Source: Sipunculus nudus (lineage: Eukaryota > Annelida > Sipuncula > Golfingiida > Sipunculidae). From it: a stretch of 64,000 nucleotides of DNA. The DNA lies in NCBI GenBank assembly GCA_026874595.1, contig CM049317.1, positions 54,021,618 through 54,085,617 on the forward strand, given 5' to 3'. Shown in pieces: positions 22,681 through 36,397 of the stretch; position 1 is the stretch's first letter; each line of letters opens with the position of its first letter. The position numbers were made by a program, and so were the translations under genes. The notes beneath the pieces are model-generated. The model worked only from the letters and a program-made list of their open reading frames with translations, made no database searches and was not told where the DNA came from.

Positions 22681-23819
22681 TTTGTTTTTAAAAGAAAAAA
22701 ATGGATCTTACATGGAATAATATCAGGTACCTTAGATACCTTTCGGATGGAATCTCATTGTGTAAATTCTACTACTTTTAGAAGCTTATTTCTGACGCAA
22801 ACGAGAATTTATATATTAAGGGTCTTTTAACATCATTTTTTCTTATTTATTTGTTAATATTCATATGTTAACGCGTTTTCTGCTACGAAGACTGATAAAG
22901 GGAGACCACTATTATACTACCAGTGGATAATATACCTGCTGTTACATAGATGGATATGCAGGATATGGGGTTGTCACTTTCTCCTATGTTTTCCAAAATA
23001 TACATTACGTTTTTACTCATTTGTCTTTAAGGGAAATCATAGCCATTTCTATTTGTGTATAAACCATTGAAATGTGAACTGAGGAAGGTTCGCTTTTCAG
23101 TCATTGTATTTACATGTTTTCTCCGCATCGGCTCGGGGAGACGGTATTTTCTACCAGGAATTTACATCTCGCAGCAGTTTATTTCCTAACAGTACCATGT
23201 TTTAATGAACGCAGCTGCTCAGGAAAGTAGAGGGTTGGATATTAGGTGAACATTTTTTAATTAACTTTGAAGCATCAGGTATATAAAAACATGCAAATGT
23301 TGCAAAGCGCCGACATACGGTATGGAAAAAGATAAGGGCCTGCTGGTTAGATAAAAACATTATTACAAAGTAACTTGACCAAAAACACAGTGTATCATTT
23401 CACCTGTTAACTTCATGTTTTTTCTTTGGACTGCAAGGATTTGCGGTAGAAAAGTTTAACATTATACGTGTAACCTGTACATGATGCCTGAAGTTTTAGT
23501 GTCCTTTGGACTGATCCATGGGGACGATCCCTTTAGCCGAAGAGACTAGGTCCTGTAATAAAATATAAAAATATCTTTATAAGCTCATGCTCTGGGAGAA
23601 TTTGCACAAATATCGATTCATGGTGATACTAGAAAGTAAACCCTTAAATATTATGATTATGGATAATATAGTTCCAGTATAGTGAACCACTTGGAACCCA
23701 CCTGTTGTTTGCCGCCCTTATTTATAATGCTAGCTTAACTGAATTTCATTCTGGTTTCGGACTATTTGATAGGACAGAGTCACACGCTTCCTTTAATTTT
23801 ATATCCTGGTGTTAACTAG

Positions 23820-24075
23820 GCCCGGCGACCACTGAAATCACGGCCCTGGGTGTGTAAACGTCCCAATGGCGCGGTTTTACCGCCGAGGAACCCCTAAAAA
23901 AAAGCGCAAGTGCAGACGGCAATTGGGCACGGCCTTTCCATTAAGCCTGCGGAGTGCTCACTATGGGTGGAGGCTGACAGGGGAAAATCTCACCGTTTCG
24001 GCTAAGATTCAAACTCAAGAGCTCCCGGGTTTCAGTCCTGTGGTTTACCCCTGAGCCACAGAAGCCAGTTCCACC
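23820..24075 (-). mobile_element. tRNA-derived SINE
   Basis: On the minus strand it carries a tRNA-like head: A box 'TGGCTCAGGGG' (about 24058-24048) and B box 'GAGTTTGAATC' (about 24016-24006), followed by a body reaching about 23820. Equivalent, more decayed copies are at 47175-47450 (unit 2) and 59005-59155 (unit 3), so insertion predates unit duplication. The SINE family is not identified. Confidence 0.7.
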
Positions 24076-24629
24076 TATAACCTTTTAAATTATTTTATGC
24101 ATCGTAACTAAACCAACGGTAAATCACAAGGACATACATCGGATGGCGTTTTAATTAATTCCGTAAACATGCAGCAAAAAAATAGCATATAAGCCCAGAG
24201 CATTATTATAACCAGATTATATAACCATTAGCTTATTTTTATAATATATCTACCACAGAGGCCTGCGTGGACACTCAGATAATATGCTATACCTCGTTAA
24301 TACTACCCAGTGTGAGCAGGAAAAATATTTAACCACGAGGCACCCCCCGTTACTTAATTGACTTATCACTAAAAGAATAACTGTATGTTCCATAGATTAA
24401 AACATCAATATTGTATGTGTATTTACATAATGATATCAAGTTTGTCAAACCCTGTGTTGTCACGTTCGGATAGCCTACCGAAATGCACGAAACAGCCTAG
24501 TCACTCTGTGCTTTTCACGTTTGATATCCGGATATTTGTATGGAATCCTAAAAGTTACGATCATTGCAACCAGGGAGGCTACATTCTAAACTTTTCGACG
24601 TACTTTTGCTTGTTCAAATAAAAAAGAAT

Positions 24630-24890
24630 AACATAATTAGAAATATGCTTTCTGAGGAATGCAGGCCTCCGCCATGTGGGCGACCAAAATGAGTTTGAAT
24701 TATTTATTCGGCCTATACTCCCTGATTCATGCCCGAGGAAGTTCCTCCAATCCATGTTTGCCTTCACTTGGTGAGTCATAATTTACTGTAATTTTTTTAA
24801 TATTCCTATAAGTCGTTCTTGGATCTACACCAAAATCTTATCGGTTCTTCATTGGCCCAATCTCAAGTTGTCCTTATTACGGTGGTTGGC
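24630..24890 (+). repeat. RF1 interspersed repeat
   Basis: Copy with 'GCAGGCCTCCGCCATGTG', a 'GTCGTTCTTGGATC' core and 'TCTTATCGGTTCTTCATTGG'. It is cut short before the CA tail, where RF2 begins. Unit 2 equivalent: 47985-48345. Confidence 0.6.
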
Positions 24891-25310
24891 GTTTTATTCG
24901 CGAGACAAAAATTTCCCGATTTCTCTATTTTTGAATGTGTTGCGATGGTTTTATTTTCGCGAATGCACTATAACCCAAACTTCTAAATCAGCAGTATTTG
25001 CATTTATTACAAAATAAGAACAGATTCCAGAACAGCTCATGCATTTCTATGAGTCATGCTATTAGGACCTGTGTCACAGTAAAAATATCCCCGATATTAC
25101 CGCATGTTTAACAAAAATTCATATTTGCATATGCTAGTTCCGAAAATATCCAAAGATAAGATTTGCTGATTAACGAATCAAGTTTCTAGAGGTTTGATAG
25201 CTTATTCAATTGCGCAGATGCACAAGCCCCGTTTGTTTATCTTGGTTGATGGACAGTATATTCCCGGGGGTTTCATTTTCGCGATTTTATCCCATTAGCA
25301 TGTTTTTTAA
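24886..25310. repeat. RF2 interspersed repeat
   Basis: Copy with 'GGTGGTTGGCGTTTTATTCG', 'ATCCCCGATATTACCGC', 'TTTCTAGAGGTTTGATAGCT' and a terminal 'TTCGCGATTTTATCCCATT'. It is absent from the equivalent place in unit 2. Confidence 0.6.
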
Positions 25311-25339
25311 TCTTTCTGGATGTATGTATCCTTTATCTT

Positions 25340-26525
25340 GCCGAAACGGTGTTCGGTAGCGGGGGACTTTACAGCAGTGTGAGAATGTGCATACAGAAGG
25401 CATTGCATTACAATCTAGGCCTCATTGTAATGTTCTGCCTCTCGGACATGGGCGATCATCGTTCCTGGTTGTCAATGGGTGTCTATGGGCACTACAAAGA
25501 TCTACATGTTGTTGCAAATATTGTTTCATTCATACAATGGACCAAAATCATCCAGGCCACACTAAAGCTGAAAAAAGCTCAAGCTATTTGCTGTTATGAT
25601 AATAAAACCTGATAGTACAATTTGTGTGTTTCTATTGTCAGCTAGTGTATTTTATTATTTTATGACGGCCAATGCTTCCTTCTAGCACAGCCCTTTATGA
25701 ACAGAGGTATACGACACGGTGGTTTTATTTTGATTGAATTTTTGACCCCATGAATACAGGCATAGCTCGCACGGTGTTACTGGACGAGCTCGAGAGCTAA
25801 CTTGTACGCGATTCAGGAAATCACTCGTTACCAAAAAGGATTTCTATCTTGAGTTGTAAGTTAACATGTATTCTTTTGTGTTAATTCGAAGATGTTAAGT
25901 TAATGGGCTGTGCATCAATGCAAAATGATGGATACCACTGCAATGAATTACTCCATCTTATTTTATCACCAATTTACTCCAGTTAGGCTTACTAGCCTAA
26001 CATAAATGCCTACTGAGTTGTGTATTCACTGCTACGCTCATACATAAATGTGGTCTTTTTGTCGATGACATCATGGTACAGCTTAATGGTTCTTGTTTGC
26101 AAAGAACATAATGGTCGTCTCGAAAGAGGATCATTCAGTCTGAAATTTCTTAAAAATTAATATCTTGCCGAAACCGTGCTCGATAGCGGGAGACTTTACA
26201 CCAGTGTGGAATTGTGCATACATTAGGCATTGCGTTACAATTTGGGCCTCACTGTAATTTTCTGGTTGTCGGACATTGGCGATGATCGTTCCGTGTTGGC
26301 AATTGCCTGGGTGTCTATTGCCACTACAAGGATCTACATGTGGTTGCAAATATTGTTTCATTTACACAATCGACCAAAATCAGTCAGGCTACACTCATCC
26401 TGAATAAATCATAAGCTATTTGTTGTTTTTATAATAAAACCTGATAATACCATTTATGTGGTTCTATTGTCAAGCTAGTGTATTCTAGTATTTTATGGCG
26501 ACTGGATAATACTGAGCTAACCAAT
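25340..26525. repeat. Junction of units 1 and 2: R - R2 - R
   Basis: Two copies of repeat R (25340-25690 and 26158-26525) flank a diverged R2 copy (25735-26150). Other junctions show one R. The two R copies differ noticeably, so this is not a fresh local duplication. Such direct repeats are natural sites for unequal crossing-over. Confidence 0.65.
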
Positions 26526-26995
26526 GCTTCCCTCTGGCACAGCCCTTTATGAATAGAGGAATACAACTTTATATTTTGTTTGTTAATTGTATATAGCAAT
26601 TGCACTAACGCTACATACTTTGATTTCAAGCCACCAATAATTGACTTGAAGATTCGTCCCAAATTTCTGACAGAATTTCAGGAGAAGCCCGTTTGCTGAA
26701 ACTGGTACAAATTAGGCTTGGCTATACACAACTCCCAATTAAGGCATATTTTTTTCCCTATTTGCAAAAACTGCATACTAAAACAAAATCGCGCTAGAAT
26801 TATACATGTGCGGATATATAAGCATCAATGGCGTATTGTCGTCTTTTCTGTTGATCAGCAAACATAGCGGTGGGCTTGTATTGGCTCTGATCAGCTAATT
26901 GGAACAAACTTCCATAAAGCTGACTTTCAATAGTTAGGTTATTATAATAAACAGTGAATTTATGAATTCTAAAATAATATAATCAGATATTGATA

Positions 26996-27066
<71 letters not shown>

Positions 27067-28452
27067 TCAAGTATTTGCACATTTGCATGTTTTCATATTC
27101 CGACAAATGATCTAGCCCAAGGGAGGTCTTTGTACTGTTCCTTTGTTTTATATCCTGACAAACCTACGTCATATCCAGTGTTCCTGTAAGTGTGCTGCAT
27201 TGTCGCTCATGTTGACGCAGCAGTATTTGTCTGAACAGCTATGATTACCACACAATACAAAGAAATAATTAATATTAAATTCAATCTGACTTCCACCTCG
27301 TTAATCTTGTATACTGTGGTTCATGCGAACGAAAATATTTCTAAATGATGGCACAATGATATCACTGCGGTTCATGCTAAAAGACGAAACTTATTTTGAC
27401 AGAGTAATAAAAACATGTTTTTATAACCACATTCACATAGTTTAAGCAAATATTATAACATCATGACTATTGTGTTGCAGACAGCTCGTCACAAGGGCGT
27501 AATAAGAACCTATCTTAGCAAGAGATGATCTACAGACCGTTAATGTATACGCAGAGTAAGCCAGACAAGTATACTATTACAATCAAATAACTGACTCTTT
27601 TTAACGAAAAGAGACCAAGCATACGAACGTATGTTATTAATACACATCAGTGCTTGGTAGATAACGAAACAACTGGCGGTGTCCTTCTGGTCTATACCTA
27701 CTCAGATCAATAACTATGCAGACTTAGCCGCTGAATATTTGATCAAAGTCCCAGGAAACTGCGACGATTGAGCAGATACTCCCCATATGCTGGTATATGT
27801 GATTAGTTTAGCAAAAATGTTACATATCAGTTACACAATAGTACTTACTGATTCTTAGGTTCAGTCGTAACAGTTTTCATGTGTGACCATAATTTGCTTT
27901 TTAAGAAGATTCCAGCGAAATATAGATTTCAGTATGCCAAGTTCTAATCAGTATATAACAGAAAACGCTCCAATGGAATAGCCAAATTTCAATAGTGACC
28001 CATGTCTTCCAATAAGTTTGGAGCCTAACACCCATATCGGGCTGTCCCCTTGAGGTGAAACAGTGTACTACAGCAACATCTTAAAAAGTTTCCGTAGCGC
28101 TTTCGAAAAATAATTTTGAAATTTCTCAGGATTAATGAGGAAATATTGATAACATTCCCATTAGATCACATTTGGCATCATCCTAAAAGTTGAACACCAA
28201 AGCCTTACATACCGGAGGCCTGGCCTCAGACAAAAGCCGAATTGGATCACCACCAATTAAAATAGGGATCAATCGTGTTTGGTTAATAAATATGAACTAG
28301 CTAAATAATAAAACTTTCCTTGTACACTAAACACGAGTAATTTGCACGTGAACATAATTACCTTAACATACTTCCTAGATGATAAAAGCTGCAGCAATGA
28401 GTGCTTGTGGCCCGTAACGTTTCCCTTATTGGTTGTTCGAAGGACATGTAAC
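26526..28452. other. Upstream region of A2, no gene seen
   Basis: Collinear with 361-2259. Contains (AT)n at 27001-27064. Upstream ORFs here do not correspond to anything conserved in unit 1. I see no further feature. Confidence 0.5.
27001..27064. repeat. (AT)n microsatellite
   Basis: Uninterrupted AT tract upstream of A2, longer than its unit 1 counterpart at 721-765. Confidence 0.95.
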
Positions 28453-31400
28453 ATGATCTTTGTAAACTTGAAGCAAGGTTTATGTGGCATTTTGCTTCTT
28501 CACCATGCAGCAGCGACAAAACCCACAGCCAGTGAGTGAATTCATTTATCAGCAAATGTCAGATAGAATTTATATACTAGTAGATGTGACGTGTTACTCC
28601 ATACAGGATTAACCGTTTTAATGGATTGGTTTAGCATGTGTATGGTTAATAACTGTAATATTGTTCTATTGACAAGATCACAGTTGGAATATTTTACTGG
28701 TGTACTTTGCAAACATGCATTTTTATTCTTGAACAATATTAGATGGGTTTTCTCTCAGATAAATATTCACGTTACAGGCTGCAGTGATAATGCGAGTGCT
28801 GACAAGTATTGTCCTATGTTCAAGACCAAAGAAAGTTGGAAAGAGGCTCAACAGGTGTGCAAACTGGCCGGGAGTGACGTGGGCCTTCCTCGGGACCAAT
28901 CAAAGGAAGAACACAAGTCTCTGCTGAAAATCATGACCCAGCTCAAAATAGACTCCATGTGGCTCTCACTTAGGAATATCAAACTGGATAACTGGACCTG
29001 GATAAATGATGGCTCAGGTTAACCGCATATATCAAAGCATGTATATAAATTGAATGATCTATGAACAGTAGAGGTTGTCATAACATTATTTCGACTATGT
29101 ATTGCTGTATAAGAGGAATATAATGTGTTAGCAAAAGGGCAGCCTCCATGACACCAGTATCGAGAAAACAAATAAATATAACCCTGTCGGGGGGCGAGAA
29201 GGGCGCGGGATGCGACCAAAATAATCTGAACACAGCGTCCAGCCAGAATATTCCTACGGGCAGGGATTGTTGGCAAGGAGATGGGTATCATCAAAGTGTT
29301 AGGGGATATAACGCATGTTTTGGACCACGCCTAATACTCAAATTATAAGAGGATTTCAGACAGTCTCGTCAATGTGCATGTATGTTTTAATTTATTTAGC
29401 ATTCATCCTGAATTCACAATGTTAAATTCATATGAATGTGTTCACCAGGCTGGAGAGTCAGGTGGAAAACGGTCAACTCTATCCGCTGACGACGCGGGTT
29501 CGGTGACAGGCGTGGAGTTGAGAGTGCGTTGTTCGGGCCAGTCTTAAATCAATGGTTCTACCCGGGTCCTCCGAACTCTAAAATGTATCGAACGCAACCA
29601 TCCGAGCCATGAAGAGTGTTAGATATTATTACAAATCAATGTAAAATAATTGAGATAACATGCAATAAAAATAAGGTTTATATACATATTTTTTATTTCA
29701 GGATGAGAGCCTACAAGAGGACAACATGATGGCCGATGTGGGGTTTATGTTTTGATAGGAAAAGTCCTTGATGTGGACAAGAGTCATTGCTTTTCCAGAC
29801 TGCCCACCATATACGTCTGCGAACACAAAAGTGAGGCACCGCGTAAATCTTGATCTTGATATAGATTAAACCATTAAAGTAATAAAAATTTCTTTCACTC
29901 TTATTATAGGCTGAATTTAACTTCTATATGTGTGTTTTTCATATATGTTTATCGAACTGTTCTCGTAGTTATTAAATGTCATATGTAGATTTTTAATCTC
30001 GTAAGTACATGGGTCGCAAACGCATAAAAAATTAACTCAACTAAAAGAGGCATAACGAACTCGAAATTCGAAACAAAACATTTTTATACAATGGTTATCT
30101 CCGACAAGTGGTACTTTTTCATAATATATAATTCAAAATTGTTAATCTATTAAATTTACCCTACATTGTATAGAAGAATTATATGAACCAAACTATGTCA
30201 TATTTCGACACATGATGAAAATGTTTTTGTTGTGTAAAATAAATTAAATCAGTCCACGCAAGTAGTGCCATTCACCTAATTAAAAAAGCACTTTCTGTAT
30301 TTAAAAAAAATTTACTATTTCATTTCAGGTTCATCCTGTCCTTCTGTCGTCCCTCGATATAACTATCATTGTCCGAAGCAAGGCCGTGACGCTGCATGGT
30401 GACGTGTACGACTGGTTTACAGCCAGGGTATTGTGTCGGACCGTCGGGGCCAAATTGCTTTATACTGATGTAGGTTTCGGAACAGAATATGCAGAATTAC
30501 TGGAGTTGCATAGAGCCAGAGAATTATTTGTTGGGAATCGCAGCGAAGATTGGTTCTTTGTTGACCCGATGGAAAGTGAGTTATATAATAAATGGATATA
30601 AAAAGATGATAAATGCCCCACTGAGTGAGATAGTTACGGAGGTTATGCTTTTGATTGTTTGTTTGTCTGTTTGTCTCTTAGCAACACTACACAAAAGTTA
30701 TTCATAGATTTTGATGAAATTTTTACGAGAGGACAGTAATTATACAATTAGTTGAATTTTAAAGGACGATCCGGATCCTCGTCTGGAACCAGGAAAAAAG
30801 CTGCATTTCTGACGATGCCATTTGCGGTAAACTAGCTGACTTGGCGGACTCCCGCGTTGTCTAAATGCTTTTCTTTTTAAAACTGCAATGTCTTATTCAT
30901 AGCTTACAATGATAAGTTGTGAGCTCTGGTAGTACTATTTTTCTTTATTCAGTTATCCTAGGTTAACTGGTCGACTTCAACGTCCCAGCTTTTAGTAGAT
31001 GAGTAGAAGCAAGTATGCACGTGGATGGCCATTTCATTGGCACTTACTTGGGTTGTGAGGGGATGGGGGGGGGGAAACATGTGTGTCTCCTCAACTGGTG
31101 TGCTCACAGCTCTGGACATGCACAGTTCATTTGTGCGCCAGTAGATATTTGTTTGAATCCGAAGATTTTGCAGGCTTTATTGATACAACTTCACCACTTT
31201 GGGCGGGCCTGAGTAGTATTTGTTTTAATTGTCAAGGTACTTCATAGAAGCTTACATATCATCTCTGAGTCGTTTTCTTAGTGTCCCGTGTTGTATGTGT
31301 GTGTTCCGATGGTTTTTCATATTTGGATTTCGGTATCAACAGTCACTGTCCTAGAGAGGATTCTGCTAAGAAAACTGGTCCACTGCAACCAAATATCACC

Positions 31401-34044
31401 TTTCATTTTCACAGTGGGTTATATCTACGCGGAAGGCATTGCTGGTGTTTGCATCACTTCTGTTTTCTTTGTGCTGATGGTAATACCAAAAACTGTTGCA
31501 CCAAGTTGAAAACTTTTACATACCCAGCATTAAGCAGAGATACATAGCACAATCTACACAACTTTCTCCACTTTGCCCAGAATTACGGACGTTTGAGACC
31601 TCTCCATCCCCTCTTCACTTCAGTAGTACCCTTTGTGAATAGACGGTAACAGACCTGGAATGAACGCCCTGTTAAGGAAGCTGAGAGCTAAATTACAGTC
31701 ATGTTTGATAACAGGGTTTACTGGGAAGGTGCTTCTCATTCACGCAGCATTCATGTCACCATGCGATCGTGTAACTGGCTTGCCCTGAATGACAGCAGCA
31801 CTTGGACTTTATCTACCAGAGGTTCTGCTGGCTACCCTGTCGAAAGTTTTCATGGCAGCCACGAAGGTGATGTATAGTTCACAGCTCTGCTCCAGACAAT
31901 TCACCTAATTAAGGCAGCAGTTGTACCACCTTTTCCAGAAAGTTTCTTGTATGTCTGACCCCCGATGAGCAGTCATGCAGACGCTTCAGCAGAAATCTTG
32001 CAGAGTTGGTGGTTGCCTTTCCTCTGGCAGAGATACAGAATTAATATGTCTCTGAATTTCTCAGCATTCGTTCCCCATTCTGGAATGAGTGAGATACCGA
32101 AGTTTATTGAGTGTTACTAGGAGTGCAAACCACCTGCAGAGATAATACATGGAACTGTGTGTTGATATGGAGCTTTATACTGTCAGGAGAGACATATCTC
32201 TCTTTTTAACCACGCTAGGTAGCTAAGTAAGGCGGTATTTTATGTTACATAATAAGACATCCTGTGGCAAATCTTATGGCCCTTATGTATAAATTCTAAT
32301 TTCATTTCAGAATATCGAAACAAATCCTTTATAAAAGTTGGCTCAATTAAAATTACACATATTGTTTATAAATACAGACACCCATACAAAAGTCTCAGGA
32401 CTTATTGTTTTACAAAGTAGACTTGGAAAATAGAGATTTTCTTTACTGAACCATGTATCGTTTCTTGAACTCGTTCTTACTTCCTGAATCATAAGGAAAA
32501 AAATTAGGTTAATCTTAATTCTATTTTAATAGGTAAGGCAGATATTACGACTGTATTTTGGGGAAAACAGAAACAGAGAGTAAATGTTAGTTGTGATGTT
32601 TTGGATCGTCAGAGCGGGTTGTGGAACCTATCAAATTGTAATGCTCATCATCCATTTATATGTCAGATTTGAAAGTAATATCTTGTTTCGCAATGTCACC
32701 AAAAAGTACATTTTATTTTACAGGTAATATAATTATTTTGCTGTTCCACTGTACCTAGTAATCAACCAGATAGATGTAGATAGCTCGGTTCTATGCGATA
32801 CACAGAGAGTCATATCAGCTCGGCACGTCTTTATCGGTAAGCTCTGGTGTACCTCTGTTAAAGGAGTAATGTATCAAACGTGTAATTCCATAATGAATGA
32901 CACACGTGCATCCGCTACCGTTGATATTTTATTATCATATGTTATGTTTTGTTTTAGACAAGAATCCTCTGACAACTACGTCAGCAGGTCCTGGACGATC
33001 ATTAGGTCAGTTCACGTAGTTTTCACATTAATATCCGTCCGTAAGCACCAATCCATACTCTTCATATGTTTCCATTATCAAAATAAATATCCTGTATAAC
33101 ACCAAACTCGTATAACTTTATGTTCCCAGGGCAAATATATCGTATATTTGCTCTGTTTGACCTACTGTTGATGGGCTCTGACACCAGACGATGGGACGGA
33201 ATTAACGAACTGCATCCTATATAATGTTTAGTGAAATGTATAGTGCAAAGTGATGTATATATGAAATATGCTCTGACACAGCGCTTTACCGAAAATACCC
33301 AGCATTGTGTCATTGGCTGATGACAGGAAAATATATTTCTGGGTCAACACACTTAATCAGCTGACCAGGTGACCAGCTACAGGTGAAATAATGAAGGTCA
33401 AACGCTGTGCAAAGAACTGTCCGCATACGGTTATTTAAAAAGGCTTACTTTATAATGATCCATTGTTCATTTAATTTTATTTGCAAAAAAAGTTGCAGGA
33501 AAAATTATTTCGCTAAATTATGTTTTTTATTTTACTTGAAATCACAAGATTCAACCTGTGAGCAACAAGCTTCCAATAGGTCGTACCTTAGCAACATGTA
33601 CCTGTGGATGCCGGCATCGGGAATCCTTCAGGTTCTCACGATAGCTGTGATTTGCCTCTGTTATGCTCGAACAAGACGTACGTACACATATTTTGAAAGC
33701 ACTTGACATTTAACAAATACATTTATCAAGATATCTTTGTTGTGTCTTTGCTTCATAGGCCATGCTGAATTTCATGTGCCAGTTTACTGTTATAAAAGGA
33801 ATACATCATTTCTGACAAGTGTTCCCTTTTCTTGTGACTTCACGTTATTTTTGTTTTAGAGAAATTCTCAGATGCCATGCAAGGCAGACGACATCCAGAG
33901 ATCACCATGAGTAATCTTCCGGGTACGTCATTATTTACGTTAATCAACGTGACGCCCGTAGACCAGGACACAAATGAAGCCCGTTTTATAACTGGAATAA
34001 TACACGGCAGAGCGCATACCGTGACATTCGCGAAACGATCTTGA
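28453..34044 (+). pseudogene. A2: pseudogene of the A-type two-CTLD receptor
   Basis: Exon relics: 28453-28531, 28778-29017, 29702-29830, 30329-30575, 32533-32670, 32958-33005, 33549-33677, 33860-34044. It matches A1 exon for exon. Inactivating changes: CGA to TGA at the first full codon of exon 3 (29704-29706, a CpG-type transition); a 2-nt deletion near 30364 in exon 4 that shifts the frame; and loss of the exon 5 donor (GT in A1, GA at 32671-32672). The signal peptide exon, CTLD1 first-half exon, TM exon and tail exon stay open. Its tail frame runs longer than in A1, to TGA at 34042-34044, because A1 has lost one base. A short secreted fragment of CTLD1 (about 106 residues) is the most it could encode. 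Confidence 0.85.
31000..32080 (-). mobile_element. Degraded LINE reverse transcriptase fragment in A2 intron 4
   Basis: Counterpart of 4735-5870. The 'LYITFVAAMKTFD' segment is preserved at about 31907-31845 on the minus strand, with indels elsewhere. Shared position shows one insertion before unit duplication. Confidence 0.7.
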
Positions 34045-34734
34045 TGGATCCGTAATCTGCGAAACAGTTATTGGCTTCTTTCCTGTCCCATGTTAACCCT
34101 TCATTTTTGAAGATACACCCTTCCTGTCACAACATGAAGGAAGCGCATACACAAGGTTGTGCAAATCTCTGAGGTTTTGTAATTGATGCAGTCATACAGA
34201 CTTGTTACGGTAAACAGACATGTAGACTCTTTTTACTGACACACAGAACCATAACAATGTATTATAGGTGAAGTGGACACAATAAGTCGATGTGTCGGGA
34301 GGGTTTTGCTGAAAAGTTTTATATTCACCTAAAATAAACTAATGACGTGCACTTATGTTGCCAAATATGCTGGGCCATTACAAATCATAACATAATTTTA
34401 ACCCATTTACACAAATAAAAGTGGACAATAAGAGAAAACATACTTGGTGGATATAGGTACAAGATTAATAAAGCATGTGTTTTGTTTAAACTGCTATCAG
34501 CTGGTTACATAAGAAATAAATAAACATGTTATAATGATAATAAGTGATTTAACAATCATGTTATATGTATCTCGATGTTCCTAATTCAAAAGCATAAATA
34601 AATAATCAAAATACACAAAAATATTTTTATGTGCTCGTCTGGTCCTACTAATTGCGATCGCTTCGAGAGCCCAGAGCAGTATGCTATATTTCACCTTTGT
34701 TTAGTAAGAACAATTATAATATCAAATTAGAAGT

Positions 34735-35000
34735 CTGCATTCTAATGAATACAAGCCTCCGCCATTCATTTGTTTGCTATATATTCCCAGGTTCATTCAT
34801 GCATAAGCGACTATATTGTTGAATATTCCTGGACGAAGTCCCTGGATCCGGATCATGCATCGTATCCACACCAAAATATAATAGATTCTTTATTATCCTA
34901 TTTTAGGGTTGCCCTGAACATTTCATGAGACTCCGGTTATGACTGTGCGAGTTATATTGTGCAGGATACACACAAACACACCCCACGAATAAGGCAATAC
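34735..35000 (+). repeat. RF1 interspersed repeat
   Basis: Counterpart of 8923-9185, with core 'CCTGGATCCGGATCATGC' at about 34850 and a partial inverted RF1 following at 35110-35260. Confidence 0.7.
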
Positions 35001-35609
35001 CAAAATGTGTCATGTCATTTATGCCTCAGTTAATTTTTTTTAGCTGAATGCTCCTTTTGCTCAAATCCCGTATGAACTCGGTGGATTTAGGACCGATGAC
35101 AGTTTTACTTGTATTAATTGCCCCTGCCAGCAGGGTGTGCGTTCTTCCCCGTTCATGTGTTTGATTGTAAGTGTGTGTATGTTTGTTCACACATAATTAA
35201 CGCAATCACGAACGAAATCCAATTCGCGTATTCGTCAACGACAACTTCCCCTGTCCCCGTGCTGCCAACCGGAACACTTAGATGCGGTTCCGCCCCAACT
35301 GCGTGCAGCGTGGCCCTCTTGGTGTTATCTTAATAACATTATAAAAATTTTTAATTAGGACATTCAACGTATATATCTATAGCTTATTTTTATATATATA
35401 TTCATTTCTTTCAGTTTGTTTTACCTTGTGGAAACAGAAAGTGTATTATAACAATCCTAGCTTATGTAACAGACGAAAAATACACGAACCTTACGTCTTT
35501 AACTCACAATCCCTACTTTGACAGAGAAGAAGAAAACTGGCCATTTGTTTTTTGGGTTGACTCCATTCACTCCTAACACAGCGCTTATACACCGCAGTCA
35601 TTAAAAATC

Positions 35610-35845
35610 CTCGTTTCAACACCGCTCAGTACAGCAATGTTTTCCTGGTCTCGCCGCCACTGCTCGGACAAGGAAAACAATTATAATGCGACAAATGAGA
35701 GCGTGGTGTCGCATTGTGCATCAAACACCAAATGTTGAATTTGAGACATGCCGCTCTCATTGGTTGTATTCTTGTCCTGTGCAAGCCCTGGTGTCGAGAC
35801 GCTGAATGACTTGTTAAGCAAAGCAGCGGTTAAAACGAATGAAGT
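35610..35845. repeat. Imperfect palindromic element (MITE-like)
   Basis: Counterpart of 9895-10130. One arm keeps 'AATGAGAGCG' (about 35694) and the other 'CGCTCTCATTGG' (about 35752). Confidence 0.6.
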
Positions 35846-36395
35846 TTACAATCACTGCTTGAGAAGCGTATTTGTCGGCAAATAAATCAAAACACGAACG
35901 AAAAGGGGGCCCGTTAATTAGCTACCTACTTTGTTTAAACATATACGGGCATAGGTTACATATAGGTCGCCTATAATTACAATATAAATGTTTGATCATC
36001 CTATAAATATGCAAAGACTGTTATGAACAATGAGCTTATTGTGTACTAATTTGTGAAAGAAAATAAAAGCACAAATGTTATCTAAGCTCGAAATTGACAT
36101 AAACAGGATGTGTGTTATCTGTTGTCTGCCCGCAGCTGTAACCGACACCATATAGTCATCATGGAATCCAATATATGTCAAGCTAAATATTTACTTGTAG
36201 CTTATCGCTGTTTGCGCATTTGTCACAGATAAGCTTTCATTCTAGATTTGTGCAGATTAGTTCACGTAACAAACTGAAGCGTTACTTTTATTCCTCAGAG
36301 TGAAATAATGAACTTTCATTTAACTCTCAAATTTAGCTCTACACCACTGAAATGAGACCTATATCAGTTTACAAAATTGTTATACTTCTGTAATC

Positions 36396-36397
<2 letters not shown>

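Larger units (their letters stand above)
21492..25339. other. Downstream region of B1
   Basis: The first 350 bases still resemble the B2 tail coding exon but in the wrong frame (for example 'ETYAEVGPRGNE' around 21489-21524) and then diverge. Candidate polyadenylation signals AATAAA occur near 21941 and 22127. The rest holds repeat R2 (22310-22680), a SINE (23820-24075), RF1 (24630-24890) and RF2 (24886-25310). No other gene is seen. Confidence 0.6.
1..26101. repeat. Segmental duplication unit 1 (A1 + B1)
   Basis: First copy of a duplicated segment of about 26 kb; the bases before position 1 are outside the window. Position 1 aligns with about 26102 in unit 2. Collinear anchors are A exon 1 (2260 / 28453), A last exon (7615 / 33860), B exon 1 (12182 / 38001), B exon 4 (15008 / 40486), B TM exon (19790 / 43710) and B tail exon (21353 / 44904). 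Similarity covers introns, intergenic DNA and embedded old repeats, so this is duplication of a DNA segment, not only of exons. Boundaries are approximate and were judged by eye. Confidence 0.85.

Noticed and set aside
24006-24058. Possible tRNA gene
   Set aside because: Only the A and B boxes are tRNA-like; the acceptor stem and cloverleaf do not form, and the sequence continues into a SINE body.
25349-25612. ORF of 87 codons in repeat R
   Set aside because: The other R copies (37-360, 26158-26525, 60115-60465) do not keep this frame.
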